Source of the DNA: Streptomyces formicae
Lineage (GTDB): Bacteria > Actinomycetota > Actinomycetes > Streptomycetales > Streptomycetaceae
Reading direction: 5' to 3'
DNA: 64,000 nucleotides
Assembly (NCBI RefSeq): GCF_022647665.1
Contig: NZ_CP071872.1
Location: 3,224,001 to 3,288,000 of the forward strand
Shown here: piece by piece, positions 35,946 through 45,044 of the stretch
How the letters are laid out: the number at the start of each line of letters is the position of its first letter
How positions within the stretch are numbered: the first letter of the stretch is position 1
Program-made: the position numbers and the translations under genes
The notes under the pieces: model-generated
Databases searched by the model: none
Seen by the model: the letters and a program-made list of their open reading frames with translations, nothing else
What the model was told of the DNA's origin: nothing

Positions 35946-37943
35946 ATGACAGCGACGACCGACGGAAGCACCGGGGCCCCGGGACCCCGCGCAGCCGCGG
36001 CCAGCGAACCGACCGACACACCTCCCGCCGCACCTCCCCCGGGAGGTGACATCTCCTCAGCCGCCGCACGGGCGGCACAGCGCTCCGTCGAGTACCTGCT
36101 CTCCCGGCAGGACCCCCAGGGCTGGTGGAAGGGCGACCTCGAGACCAACGTCACCATGGACGCCGAGGACCTGCTGCTCCGTCAGTTCCTCGGCACCCTG
36201 GACGAGAAGACCAGCCACGCCGCAGCCCTCTTCATCCGCGGCGAGCAGCGCGACGACGGCACCTGGGCCACGTTCTACGGCGGCCCCGGCGAGCTCTCCA
36301 CCACCATCGAGGCCTACGTCGCGCTGCGGCTCGCCGGCGACCGGCCCGACGATCCGCACATGTCACGCGCCGCCGACTGGATCCGGGCACAGGGCGGCAT
36401 CGCCGCGAGCCGGGTCTTCACCCGCATCTGGCTCGCGCTCTTCGGCTGGTGGAAGTGGGAGGACCTGCCCGAGCTGCCGCCCGAGCTGATCTACCTGCCC
36501 TTGTGGTTCCCGCTCAACATCTACGACTTCGGCTGCTGGGCCCGGCAGACCATCGTGCCGCTCACGATCGTCTCCGCGAAGCGCCCGGTCCGCCCCGCGC
36601 CCTTCGCCCTGGACGAGCTCCACACGGACGCGCGCAACCCCAGCCCGCCGAGGCCGCTCGCCCCGGCGCGGAGCTGGGACGGCGTCTTCCAGCGGCTCGA
36701 CAGGATGCTGCACCGCTACCACCAGGTCGCCCCGCGCCGGCTGCGCCGCGCCGCCATGAACAGTGCGGCGCGCTGGATCGTCGAACGGCAGGAGAACGAC
36801 GGCTGCTGGGGCGGGATCCAGCCGCCTGCCGTCTACTCGGTCATCGCCCTGCACCTGCTCGGCTACGACCTCCAGCACCCCGTGATGCGCGCCGGCCTGG
36901 AATCGCTCGACCGCTTCACCGTCTGGCGCGACGACGGCGCCCGGATGATCGAGGCATGCCAGTCGCCCGTCTGGGACACCTGCCTCGCCACGATCGCGCT
37001 CGCCGACGCCGGGCTGCCCGCCGACCACCCGGCGCTCGTCAGGGCCGCCGACTGGATGCTCGGCGAGGAGATCGTCAAGCGCGGTGACTGGGCGGTGCGC
37101 AAGCCCGGACTTCCCCCGGGCGGCTGGGCGTTCGAGTTCCACAACGACAACTACCCGGACATCGACGACACCGCCGAGGTCATCCTCGCGCTGCGCCGCG
37201 TCGACCACCCGGATCCGGCGGCCGTCGAGGGCGCGATCGCCCGCGCGGGCAACTGGACGCTCGGGATGCAGTCGAAGAACGGCGCCTGGGGCGCGTTCGA
37301 CGCCGACAACACCAGTGCGTTCCCCAACCGGCTGCCGTTCTGCGACTTCGGCGAGGTCATCGACCCGCCGTCGGCCGACGTCACCGCGCACGTCGTCGAG
37401 ATGCTCGCCCACGAGGGCCGCGCCCATCACCCCCGTACCCGCAGGGGCATCGAGTGGCTGCTCGCCGAACAGGAGCCGAGCGGCGCCTGGTTCGGACGCT
37501 GGGGCGTCAACTACGTGTACGGCACCGGCTCGGTGGTCCCGGCGCTGACCGCCGCGGGGCTGCCCACCGCGCACCCCGCCATCCGCCGAGCCGTCCGCTG
37601 GCTCGAGTCCGTCCAGAACGACGACGGCGGCTGGGGCGAGGACCTGCGCTCCTACCGCGACCCGGCCACCATGGGGCAGGGGGCGTCGACCGCGTCCCAG
37701 ACCGCATGGGCGCTGCTCGCCCTGCTCGCGGCGGGGGAGCGGTCCGGCAAGGCGGTCGAGCGGGGCGTCGCCTTCCTCGCCGAGACCCAGCGCGAGGACG
37801 GCTCCTGGGACGAGCCGCACTTCACGGGCACCGGATTCCCCTGGGACTTCTCCATCAACTACCACCTGTACCGGCAGGTCTTCCCGCTGACCGCGCTCGG
37901 CCGGTACGTCAACGGAGAGCCCTTCTCCGGCAAGGGGAGCTGA
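35946..37943 (+). CDS. shc: Squalene-hopene cyclase
   Basis: Membrane-bound triterpene cyclase turning squalene into hopene/hopanol; 665 residues, normal length. Catalytic acid motif DIDDTA (about residue 406-411), and repeated QW motifs along the chain (QDPQGWW, QENDGCWGG, QSKNGAWGAFDADN, QEPSGAWFGRWGVNYVYG, QNDDGGWGEDLRSY, QREDGSW). The Ala/Pro-rich first 40 residues are not conserved. GGGGAAG precedes ATG 35946. Its stop overlaps hpnG. Confidence 0.97.
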   Translation: MTATTDGSTGAPGPRAAAASEPTDTPPAAPPPGGDISSAAARAAQRSVEYLLSRQDPQGWWKGDLETNVTMDAEDLLLRQFLGTLDEKTSHAAALFIRGEQRDDGTWATFYGGPGELSTTIEAYVALRLAGDRPDDPHMSRAADWIRAQGGIAASRVFTRIWLALFGWWKWEDLPELPPELIYLPLWFPLNIYDFGCWARQTIVPLTIVSAKRPVRPAPFALDELHTDARNPSPPRPLAPARSWDGVFQRLDRMLHRYHQVAPRRLRRAAMNSAARWIVERQENDGCWGGIQPPAVYSVIALHLLGYDLQHPVMRAGLESLDRFTVWRDDGARMIEACQSPVWDTCLATIALADAGLPADHPALVRAADWMLGEEIVKRGDWAVRKPGLPPGGWAFEFHNDNYPDIDDTAEVILALRRVDHPDPAAVEGAIARAGNWTLGMQSKNGAWGAFDADNTSAFPNRLPFCDFGEVIDPPSADVTAHVVEMLAHEGRAHHPRTRRGIEWLLAEQEPSGAWFGRWGVNYVYGTGSVVPALTAAGLPTAHPAIRRAVRWLESVQNDDGGWGEDLRSYRDPATMGQGASTASQTAWALLALLAAGERSGKAVERGVAFLAETQREDGSWDEPHFTGTGFPWDFSINYHLYRQVFPLTALGRYVNGEPFSGKGS

Positions 37944-38596
37944 TGGACGAGACCCCGGCGACACCGGGCACCGCGCCGCTGCTGATCGCCTGCGCGCTCG
38001 GCATCGAGCACCTCGCCCTGCGCGGCGCCGGGCGCGGCAGCGGCGCACCGGGCCCGGTGACCGTACTGCGTACGGGCATGGGCCCGAAGCACGCCCAGCG
38101 CGCCGTCGCGGAGGCGCTCGGCGACGGGCGGGCCCTGGACGCGGCGGTCATCGCCTCCGGCTTCTGCGCCGGACTCGCCCCGGGCATGCACCCGGGCGAC
38201 CTCGTCGTGGCCGACGAGACCCGCGGTCCCTGGGGCACCACTCGCTGCACCGGCACCGAGGTGCTCGTGGCGGCGCTGGTGCGGGCCGTGCCCGGGCGCA
38301 CGGTCCACACCGGCCCGCTGACCGGCTCCGCCCATGTCGTCCGCGGCCAGGAGCGGGCGGAGCTGGCCGCCACCGGGGCGATCGCGGTGGACATGGAGTC
38401 CGCCGCGACGCTCCACACCGCCCTGAGCGCCGGACCGCGCCCGGTTGCGGCCGTCCGGGTGGTCGTGGACGCTCCGGAGCATGAACTGGTCCGTATCGGC
38501 ACGGTGCGCGGTGGAATATCGGCTTTCCGCGTTCTGCGCGCCGTCCTTCCCGCTTTTCATGAATGGCACCGTTCTTTGCTGCTCCCCAGGAGGTGA
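37943..38596 (+). CDS. hpnG: Adenosylhopane nucleosidase/phosphorylase HpnG
   Basis: 217-residue nucleoside-phosphorylase-fold enzyme that removes adenine from adenosylhopane to give ribosylhopane (or its phosphate). Signatures: VIASGFCAGLAPGMHPGDLVVAD and the purine-binding VDMESAA. Start overlaps the shc stop, ends 5 bases before hpnH, so all three are one transcript. Confidence 0.9.
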   Translation: MDETPATPGTAPLLIACALGIEHLALRGAGRGSGAPGPVTVLRTGMGPKHAQRAVAEALGDGRALDAAVIASGFCAGLAPGMHPGDLVVADETRGPWGTTRCTGTEVLVAALVRAVPGRTVHTGPLTGSAHVVRGQERAELAATGAIAVDMESAATLHTALSAGPRPVAAVRVVVDAPEHELVRIGTVRGGISAFRVLRAVLPAFHEWHRSLLLPRR

Positions 38597-38601
38597 GCTA
38601 G

Positions 38602-39624
38602 ATGGCCATGCCGCTCCGTCAGACCATCAGGGTCGGGACGTACCTCTTCGAACAGAAGCTCCGCAGGCGTGAGAAGTTTCCGCTGATCGTGGAGCTGGAG
38701 CCGTTGTTCGCGTGCAATCTCAAGTGCGAGGGCTGCGGAAAGATCCAGCACCCGGCGGGAATCCTCAAGCAGCGCATGCCCGTCGCACAGGCGGTCGGGG
38801 CCGTTCTGGAGTCCGGGGCCCCGATGGTCTCCATCGCGGGCGGCGAGCCGTTGATGCACCCTCAGATCGACGAGATCGTGCGCCAGTTGGTGGCGAAGAA
38901 AAGGTACGTCTTCCTCTGCACCAACGCGCTGCTGATGCGCAAGAAGATGGACCAGTTCACCCCGTCGCCGTTCTTCGCCTTCGCCGTCCACATCGACGGG
39001 CTGCGCGAGCGCCATGACGAGTCGGTCGCCAAGGAGGGCGTGTTCGACGAGGCGGTGGAGGCGATCAAGGAGGCCAAGCAGCGCGGCTTCCGGGTCACCA
39101 CCAATTCCACTTTCTTCAACACCGACACCCCGCAGACCGTCATCGAGGTGCTGAACTACCTCAACGACGACCTCAAGGTCGACGAGATGATGATCTCGCC
39201 CGCCTACGCCTACGAAAAGGCTCCCGACCAGGAGCACTTCCTCGGTGTGGAGCAGACCCGTGAACTCTTCAGGAAGTCCTTCGCGGACGGCAACCGGCGG
39301 CGCTGGCGGCTGAACCACTCACCGCTCTTCCTGGACTTCCTGGAGGGGAAGGTCGACTTCCCGTGCACCGCGTGGGCGATCCCGAACTACTCGCTCTTCG
39401 GCTGGCAGCGCCCCTGCTATCTGATGAGCGACGGATACGTGCCCACGTACAAGGAGCTCGTGGAGGAGACCGACTGGGACAAGTACGGCCGCGGAAAAGA
39501 CCCGCGCTGCGCGAACTGCATGGCGCACTGCGGCTATGAACCCACCGCCGTACTCGCCACCATGGGATCCCTCAAGGAGTCGCTGCGTGCGGCCCGGGAC
39601 ACGGTGTCCGGAAACCGCGGCTAG
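38602..39624 (+). CDS. hpnH: Adenosyl-hopene transferase HpnH (radical SAM)
   Basis: Radical SAM enzyme of 340 residues that joins the 5'-deoxyadenosyl group to diploptene/hopene. Iron-sulphur motif Cys38-xxx-Cys42-xx-Cys45 (CNLKCEGC), SAM-binding SIAGGEPLMHP, and a C-terminal Cys cluster CANCMAHCGY near residues 303-312 typical of HpnH. AGGAGG ahead of ATG 38602. Followed by an inserted MITE-like element. Confidence 0.95.
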   Translation: MAMPLRQTIRVGTYLFEQKLRRREKFPLIVELEPLFACNLKCEGCGKIQHPAGILKQRMPVAQAVGAVLESGAPMVSIAGGEPLMHPQIDEIVRQLVAKKRYVFLCTNALLMRKKMDQFTPSPFFAFAVHIDGLRERHDESVAKEGVFDEAVEAIKEAKQRGFRVTTNSTFFNTDTPQTVIEVLNYLNDDLKVDEMMISPAYAYEKAPDQEHFLGVEQTRELFRKSFADGNRRRWRLNHSPLFLDFLEGKVDFPCTAWAIPNYSLFGWQRPCYLMSDGYVPTYKELVEETDWDKYGRGKDPRCANCMAHCGYEPTAVLATMGSLKESLRAARDTVSGNRG

Positions 39625-39625
39625 G

Positions 39626-39828
39626 GAGTGTCTTCGAAGTGGCGTCGTCCGCCTGAAGGGCGGGCCTGGCGGAGTCTGGTGCGTGCGATCGCAAGGCGGA
39701 GGAGGGAGTCCATGCGGTGGGGGCACCTCCCGTGCCCGAAGGGCTACGGGGGTGGGGGCACCTCCCAGGCGCAAGCTCTGGGGGAGCGTGCCAGACGCCG
39801 CCGGGCAGACGGGACTTTGAAGACACGA
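39626..39828. mobile_element. MITE-like element between hpnH and dxs
   Basis: About 200 bases flanked by near-perfect inverted ends GTGTCTTCGAAGT (39628-39640) and ACTTTGAAGACAC (39814-39826), with weaker pairing continuing inwards (GGCGGAGTCTGG against CCAGACGCCGCC). Inside are two copies of GGTGGGGGCACCTCCC (39716-39731, 39751-39766). It encodes no transposase. The ends resemble IS5-type termini seen in Streptomyces. No target-site duplication was evident. Confidence 0.65.
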
Positions 39829-39934
39829 CCCAGGGCGGGGCAGCGGCCGGCCGGGGCCTGGACCGGACGACAGGCCCAGGGCCGGTCCGCTGCCGCGCAG
39901 AGTCCGACAGACCAGTCAGAGAGGGGGCCCGAGC

Positions 39935-41827
39935 GTGACGATTCTGGAGAACATCCGGGGGCCGCGCGACCTCAAGGCGCTGAGGGAAGCGGAGCTCGAC
40001 GAACTCGCCGAGGACATCAGGGACTTCCTGATCCAGGCCGTGGCCAGGACCGGGGGACATCTGGGACCGAATCTCGGCGTGGTGGAGCTGACCATCGCAC
40101 TCCACCGCGTCTTCGACTCGCCCGTGGACCGCATCCTCTGGGACACCGGGCACCAGAGCTACGTGCACAAACTGCTCACCGGCCGGCAGGACTTCTCCAA
40201 GCTGCGCGGGAAGGGCGGCCTGTCCGGCTATCCGTCCCGCGAGGAGTCCGAGCACGACGTCATCGAGAACTCGCACGCGTCCACCGTGCTCGGCTGGGCC
40301 GACGGGCTCGCCAAGGCGCACCAGGTGCTCGGCAGCCCCGGCCATGTCGTCGCCGTCACCGGCGACGGCGCGCTCACCGGCGGCATGGCCTGGGAGGCGC
40401 TGAACAATATCGCCGCCGCCAAGGACCGCCCGCTGATCATCGTGGTCAACGACAACGAGCGCTCCTACGCCCCGACGATCGGCGGCCTCGCCAACCACCT
40501 CGCCGCGCTCCGCACCACCGACGGCTACGAGCGGGTGCTGGCCTGGGGAAAGGACGTCCTCCACCACACCCCCGTCGTCGGAAAGCCGCTCTACGAGTCG
40601 CTGCACGGCGCGAAGAAGGGCTTCAAGGACGCCTTCGCCCCGCAGGGCATGTTCGAGGACCTGGGGCTGAAGTACGTCGGCCCCATCGACGGCCATGACA
40701 TTCCCGCCGTCGAGTCCGCGCTGCGCCGTGCGAAACGCTTCCACGGACCGGTGCTGGTGCACTGCCTGACCGAGAAGGGGCGCGGCTATCCGCCCGCGCT
40801 GGAGGACGAGGCCGACCGCTTCCACACCGTCGGTGTGATGAACCCGCGGACGTGCGAGCCACTCGCGCCGTCGGACGGACCGTCCTGGACCTCGGTCTTC
40901 GGCGACGAGATCGCCGCGATCGGCGCCGAGCGACCGGACGTCGTGGCGCTCACCGCGGCCATGCTGCACCCCGTGGGGCTGACGAGGTTCGCCGAGCGCT
41001 TCCCCGACCGGGTCTGGGACGTCGGCATCGCGGAGCAGCACGCCGTCGTGTCCGCGGCCGGCCTCGCCACCGGCGGACTGCACCCGGTCGTCGCCGTCTA
41101 CGCGACCTTCCTCAACCGCGCCTTCGACCAGGTCCTGATGGACGTGGCCCTGCACCGCTGCGGGGTCACCTTCGTCCTCGACCGGGCCGGTGTCACCGGC
41201 GTCGACGGCCCGTCCCACAACGGCATGTGGGACATGTCCGTCCTCCAGGTCGTCCCGGGCCTCAGGATCGCCGCCCCGCGCGACGCCGACCAGCTCAGGG
41301 CCCAGCTGCGCGAGGCCGTCGAGGTGTCCGACGCGCCGACCGTGCTGCGTTTCCCCAAGGAGGCGCTCGGGGAGCCGCTGCCCGCCCTCGACCGGGTCGG
41401 CGGGATGGACGTCCTGCACCGCGGCGACGACCCCGAGGTGCTGATCGTCTCGGTCGGGGCGCTGGGCGCGGTCTGTCTGCAGGCCGCCGATCTGCTGGAG
41501 GCCCGCGGAGTGCGCTGCACCGTCGTCGACCCGCGCTGGGTCAAGCCCGTCGACGAGCAGCTCGCCCCGCTCGCCGCCCGGCACCGGCTCGTCGCCGTCG
41601 TCGAGGACAACAGCCGGGCGGGCGGCGTCGGTTCGGCGGTCGGGCAGGCGCTGCGGGATGCCGGCGTGGACGTACCGCTGCGGACCTTCGGCATCCCCGA
41701 GCAGTTCCTCGCGCACGCGAAACGCGGTGAGGTGCTGGCGGACATCGGGCTGACACCGGTGGAGATCGCGGGGCGGATCAGCGCCGCCCTGGCCCGCCGC
41801 GAGACCTTCGAGGAGGGCGGTCGATGA
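39935..41827 (+). CDS. dxs: 1-Deoxy-D-xylulose-5-phosphate synthase
   Basis: Thiamine-diphosphate enzyme making DXP from pyruvate and glyceraldehyde-3-phosphate, the first step of the MEP route; 630 residues. [13 protein letters not shown] (about 41-53), ThDP motif [15 protein letters not shown] (about 148), and transketolase C-terminal regions ([15 protein letters not shown]). GTG 39935 start. Placed in the hopanoid cluster it probably boosts isoprenoid supply and is likely a second dxs in this genome. Stop overlaps the aminotransferase start. Confidence 0.95.
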   Translation: MTILENIRGPRDLKALREAELDELAEDIRDFLIQAVARTGGHLGPNLGVVELTIALHRVFDSPVDRILWDTGHQSYVHKLLTGRQDFSKLRGKGGLSGYPSREESEHDVIENSHASTVLGWADGLAKAHQVLGSPGHVVAVTGDGALTGGMAWEALNNIAAAKDRPLIIVVNDNERSYAPTIGGLANHLAALRTTDGYERVLAWGKDVLHHTPVVGKPLYESLHGAKKGFKDAFAPQGMFEDLGLKYVGPIDGHDIPAVESALRRAKRFHGPVLVHCLTEKGRGYPPALEDEADRFHTVGVMNPRTCEPLAPSDGPSWTSVFGDEIAAIGAERPDVVALTAAMLHPVGLTRFAERFPDRVWDVGIAEQHAVVSAAGLATGGLHPVVAVYATFLNRAFDQVLMDVALHRCGVTFVLDRAGVTGVDGPSHNGMWDMSVLQVVPGLRIAAPRDADQLRAQLREAVEVSDAPTVLRFPKEALGEPLPALDRVGGMDVLHRGDDPEVLIVSVGALGAVCLQAADLLEARGVRCTVVDPRWVKPVDEQLAPLAARHRLVAVVEDNSRAGGVGSAVGQALRDAGVDVPLRTFGIPEQFLAHAKRGEVLADIGLTPVEIAGRISAALARRETFEEGGR

Positions 41828-43209
41828 GCAAGGAGTTCGACCTGGGACGGCTGCTCGCGGAGCGCGGCGGCGAGCGGTACGAGCTGCACGCGCGCCATCT
41901 CAACCACCAGCTGCCCCGTATGCTCCACACCATCGGCTTCGACAAGGTGTACGAGCGGGCCGAGGGGGCGTACTTCTGGGACGCGGACGGGAACGACTAC
42001 CTCGACATGCTCGCCGGCTTCGGCGTCATGGGCCTCGGCCGGCACCACCCCGTCGTCCGCAAGGCCCTGCACGACGTCATCGACGCCTCGCTCGCCGACC
42101 TCACCCGCTTCGACTGCGCGCCGCTGCCCGGGCTGCTCGCCGAGAAGCTGCTGGCCCACAGTCCGCACCTGGACCGGGTCTTCTTCGGCAACAGCGGTAC
42201 GGAAGCGGTCGAGACGGCGCTCAAGTTCGCCCGGTACGCGACCGGGAAGCCCCGGATCGTCTACTGCACACACGCCTTCCACGGGCTGACCACCGGTTCG
42301 CTCTCGGTCAACGGCGAGTCCGGGTTCCGGGACGGCTTCGCCCCGCTGCTGCCGGACACCGCCATCGAGCTCGGCGACCTGGCGGCCCTGGAGCGGGAGC
42401 TGAAGCGCGGCGACGTCGCGGGCTTCGTCGTGGAGCCCGTGCAGGGCAAGGGCGTCCACGAGCCGCCGCCCGGATTCCTGCTCGCGGCGCAGCAGCTGCT
42501 CCACCGGCACAAGGCGCTGCTCATCGCCGACGAGGTGCAGACGGGCCTCGGCAGGACCGGCGCCTTCTACGCGTACCAGCACGAGGACGGTGTCGAACCC
42601 GACCTCGTGTGCGTCGCGAAGACCCTCTCCGGCGGCTATGTGCCGGTCGGCGCCACCCTCGGCAAGGACTGGGTCTTCAAGAAGGTCTACTCCTCGATGG
42701 ACCGGGTGCTGGTGCACTCGGCGAGCTTCGGCTCCAACGCCCAGGCGATGGCCGCCGGACTCGCGGTGCTGGCCGTCCTGGAGGACGAGGACGTCATCGC
42801 CAACGCACGGGCGACCGGGGAGCTGCTGAGGACGCGGCTCGCGGCGCTCGTCGACCGTTACGAGCTGCTTCGGGAGGTCCGCGGGCGCGGACTGATGATC
42901 GGCATCGAGTTCGGCAGGCCGTCGTCGCTGAAGCTGCGCAGCCGCTGGACCATGCTCCAGGCCGCCCGCAAGGGGCTGTTCGCCCAGATGGTGGTCGTCC
43001 CGCTGCTCCAGCGGCACCGCATCCTCACCCAGGTGTCCGGCGACCATCTGGAAGTGATCAAGCTGATTCCGCCGCTGATCATCGGCGAGGCGGAGGTCGA
43101 CCGCTTCGTCGAGGCGTTCACCGCCGTGATGGACGACGCCCACGGCGGCAGCGGGCTGATGTGGGACTTCGGCAAGACCCTGGTCAAGCAGGCGGTCGGC
43201 AACCGCTAG
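41824..43209 (+). CDS. Class III PLP aminotransferase of the hopanoid cluster (HpnO-like candidate)
   Basis: 461 residues, acetylornithine/ornithine aminotransferase fold. PLP Lys265 in [11 protein letters not shown], cofactor-binding [11 protein letters not shown] and [13 protein letters not shown]. The ATGA overlap with dxs and location in a hopanoid operon suggest it makes aminobacteriohopanetriol from ribosylhopane, as HpnO does; Streptomyces coelicolor is known to make an aminohopanoid. Ordinary amino-acid transamination is the alternative. Confidence 0.87.
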   Translation: MSKEFDLGRLLAERGGERYELHARHLNHQLPRMLHTIGFDKVYERAEGAYFWDADGNDYLDMLAGFGVMGLGRHHPVVRKALHDVIDASLADLTRFDCAPLPGLLAEKLLAHSPHLDRVFFGNSGTEAVETALKFARYATGKPRIVYCTHAFHGLTTGSLSVNGESGFRDGFAPLLPDTAIELGDLAALERELKRGDVAGFVVEPVQGKGVHEPPPGFLLAAQQLLHRHKALLIADEVQTGLGRTGAFYAYQHEDGVEPDLVCVAKTLSGGYVPVGATLGKDWVFKKVYSSMDRVLVHSASFGSNAQAMAAGLAVLAVLEDEDVIANARATGELLRTRLAALVDRYELLREVRGRGLMIGIEFGRPSSLKLRSRWTMLQAARKGLFAQMVVVPLLQRHRILTQVSGDHLEVIKLIPPLIIGEAEVDRFVEAFTAVMDDAHGGSGLMWDFGKTLVKQAVGNR

Positions 43210-43243
43210 GGGACGCTCACGGCAGCGGGTCCGTTGTTCTTTG

Positions 43244-43272
43244 CCTCCGGGGCAAGAAATTTGCCCCGGAGG
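43244..43272. promoter_or_regulatory. 12-bp inverted repeat upstream of the XRE-cupin regulator
   Basis: CCTCCGGGGCAA and TTGCCCCGGAGG are exact reverse complements around GAAAT. It ends 24 bases before the regulator start and 35 bases after the aminotransferase stop, so it can be the regulator's own operator or the end of the hopanoid transcript. Confidence 0.5.
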
Positions 43273-43295
43273 AAATCCGCTGGCGCAATAGGGGC

Positions 43296-43865
43296 ATGGA
43301 CGAGTTGCCCGACGTCGCACCCCGGCTGCGCGAGCTGCGCCGCCGCCGCGGCCTCACCCTGGAAGCCGCCGCCCGCCGCGCGGGCCTCTCGCCCGCCCAT
43401 CTCTCCCGGCTCGAAACGGGCAACCGGCAGCCGTCGCTGCCCATGCTGCTCGCCCTGGCCCGCATCTACGGTACGACGGTCGCGGAGCTCCTCGGCGAGG
43501 TGCCTGCGGAGCGCGACGCGATCACCCGCGGCGGGCGGATGGGCCCGGCGGAGGCGGACGGCTGGACGTACCGGCAGGCCGGCGGCCGCGGCCGGGCCAT
43601 GCAGGCCCTGCGGGTGCGGGTGGCGCCCGGCGCCCAGGGGGACCTGGTGCGCGTCCATCCCGGTGAAGAGTGGCTGTACGTGCTGGAGGGCCGGCTGCGC
43701 CTCGGCCTCGGCGACAGCGTGTACGAGCTCGAACCCGGCGACAGCGCCCACTTCGACTCGCTCACGCCGCACCGCATCGCCGCCCTCACCCAGGACGGGG
43801 CCGAGCTGCTCTTCGTCCACACCCTGTTGCAGAGCCCCGACCCGCATGCGCATCCGCACGCCTGA
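43296..43865 (+). CDS. XRE-family regulator with cupin domain
   Basis: 189 residues: XRE helix-turn-helix at about 10-62 (LRRRRGLTLEAAARRAGLSP, SRLETGNRQPSLPMLLALAR) and a C-terminal cupin sensing domain (about 105-180; HPGEEWLYVLEGRLRLGLGD, LEPGDSAHFDSLTPHRI). Likely autoregulates through the palindrome upstream. The next gene is a tiny membrane protein, a common companion. Possible link to hopanoid control is by location only. Confidence 0.9.
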   Translation: MDELPDVAPRLRELRRRRGLTLEAAARRAGLSPAHLSRLETGNRQPSLPMLLALARIYGTTVAELLGEVPAERDAITRGGRMGPAEADGWTYRQAGGRGRAMQALRVRVAPGAQGDLVRVHPGEEWLYVLEGRLRLGLGDSVYELEPGDSAHFDSLTPHRIAALTQDGAELLFVHTLLQSPDPHAHPHA

Positions 43866-43875
43866 GGAGAACACC

Positions 43876-44007
43876 ATGCCGAAACTCCCGTCGAGCCAGG
43901 AGCAGAAGTTCCCGGTCGGGCTGATCGTCCGGCTCTTCGCGTATCTGGTGGCGGGCCACCTGTTCGCGGCGTTCCTCTATCTGCTGTTCACGGTCGGGGG
44001 CCGGTGA
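43876..44007 (+). CDS. Small membrane protein (DUF6126-type, 43 aa)
   Basis: GAGGAGA precedes ATG 43876. The 43-residue product has a charged N-terminus and one helix (LIVRLFAYLVAGHLFAAFLY) containing the AGHLFAAF signature that I associate with DUF6126 proteins paired with XRE-cupin regulators in Streptomyces. Probably co-expressed with that regulator. Function unknown. Confidence 0.75.
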   Translation: MPKLPSSQEQKFPVGLIVRLFAYLVAGHLFAAFLYLLFTVGGR

Positions 44008-44046
44008 CGGGCGTGCCGGCCGCCACGGGTCGGCTCACGGGCCGGC

Positions 44047-44874
44047 TCAGAGCGAGCCGTCCAGCAGCCGCTCGCGCAGCCGCTCACGCGTCCCGGGCGC
44101 GACGCCGAGTCCGTCGGAGAGATAGCGCTCGGTGCTGCCCCAGGTCTGCTCGATAGTGTCGAACGCCGCCGCCAGGTACTCGGCGCGGGCGTCGAAGAGC
44201 GGGCTGAGCAGCTCCATGACCTCCGGCGAGTAGCCGGAGGGCGCGTTGTCGCTGCGGCGCACCTTGTAGCGGCGCTGCGGGTCGTTCGACTTCAGGTAGT
44301 CGGCCTCGATGGCGTCCCGCTCGACGCCCACGGCGAGCAGTGAGACGGCGATCGACAGACCCGCGCGGTCCTTGCCCGCCGCACAGTGCATCAGCGCCGG
44401 GACGCTGTCGTCCGCGAGCGCGTGGAGCACCCGGCTGTGCTCGGCGGTGCGGTCCTTGATGATCATCCGGTACGAGGCGGTCATCCGGGCGGCCCCCTTC
44501 CCGTCCGCGAGGATCGACCTCAGCTGTTCGAGATCGCCGTCGCGGACCATCCGCCAGAACTCGGCGCCGTCGGCCGGGTCGCTGAGCGGGATGTTCACGT
44601 TCCGTACGCCGGAGAGCGCGACGTCGGGGCCCTCCAGCTTGTGGTCGGCGGCGTTGCGGAAGTCGAAGATCGTGTGGAGCCCGAGCGAGGCGAGGAAGGC
44701 GGCGTCGTCGTCGGTGGCGTGCGCGAGGTGCCCGCTGCGGAAGAGCCGTCCGTACCGCACCCGCCGCCCGTCCACGGTCGGCAGTCCGCCCACGTCCCGG
44801 AAGTTGCGTACGCCGGCCAGTGCGGGTTCGGCCGACGGGAGCTGGGCATCGCCTGCGGGCAGCTGCTGCGTCAC
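44047..44874 (-). CDS. Tyrosine-protein phosphatase (dual-specificity/LMW-unrelated PTP fold)
   Basis: 275-residue phosphatase with the Cys-x5-Arg loop HCAAGKDRAG (about 162-171) and an N-terminal GVRNFRDVGGLPTVDGRRVR typical of bacterial PTPs of the IphP/MptpB kind. Such enzymes act on phosphoproteins or phosphoinositides. GTG 44874 with AGGAGC 6 bases upstream. Divergent from the alpha-galactosidase gene. Confidence 0.88.
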   Translation of the reverse strand: MTQQLPAGDAQLPSAEPALAGVRNFRDVGGLPTVDGRRVRYGRLFRSGHLAHATDDDAAFLASLGLHTIFDFRNAADHKLEGPDVALSGVRNVNIPLSDPADGAEFWRMVRDGDLEQLRSILADGKGAARMTASYRMIIKDRTAEHSRVLHALADDSVPALMHCAAGKDRAGLSIAVSLLAVGVERDAIEADYLKSNDPQRRYKVRRSDNAPSGYSPEVMELLSPLFDARAEYLAAAFDTIEQTWGSTERYLSDGLGVAPGTRERLRERLLDGSL

Positions 44875-45044
44875 GGGGGCTCCTGACGTGTCTGCGGTCG
44901 GCGCTGATCGCCGACGAAGACGCGATCCGACCTTACGGCATCGATTCCTCAGGCAATCATCTCGGTCCGGCCCGTCAAGGGCGTTGCCTGCGGTGCCGGA
45001 TGTGCTCGATGATGTGCGAACCTGTGCGGATCTGAGGGGTTGGG

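Noticed and set aside
39716..39766. The two 16-bp repeats as a separate operator
   Set aside because: They lie inside the MITE-like element and are better seen as part of it.
44875..45044. Small gene between phosphatase and alpha-galactosidase
   Set aside because: Divergent promoter region; short frames lack start sites.
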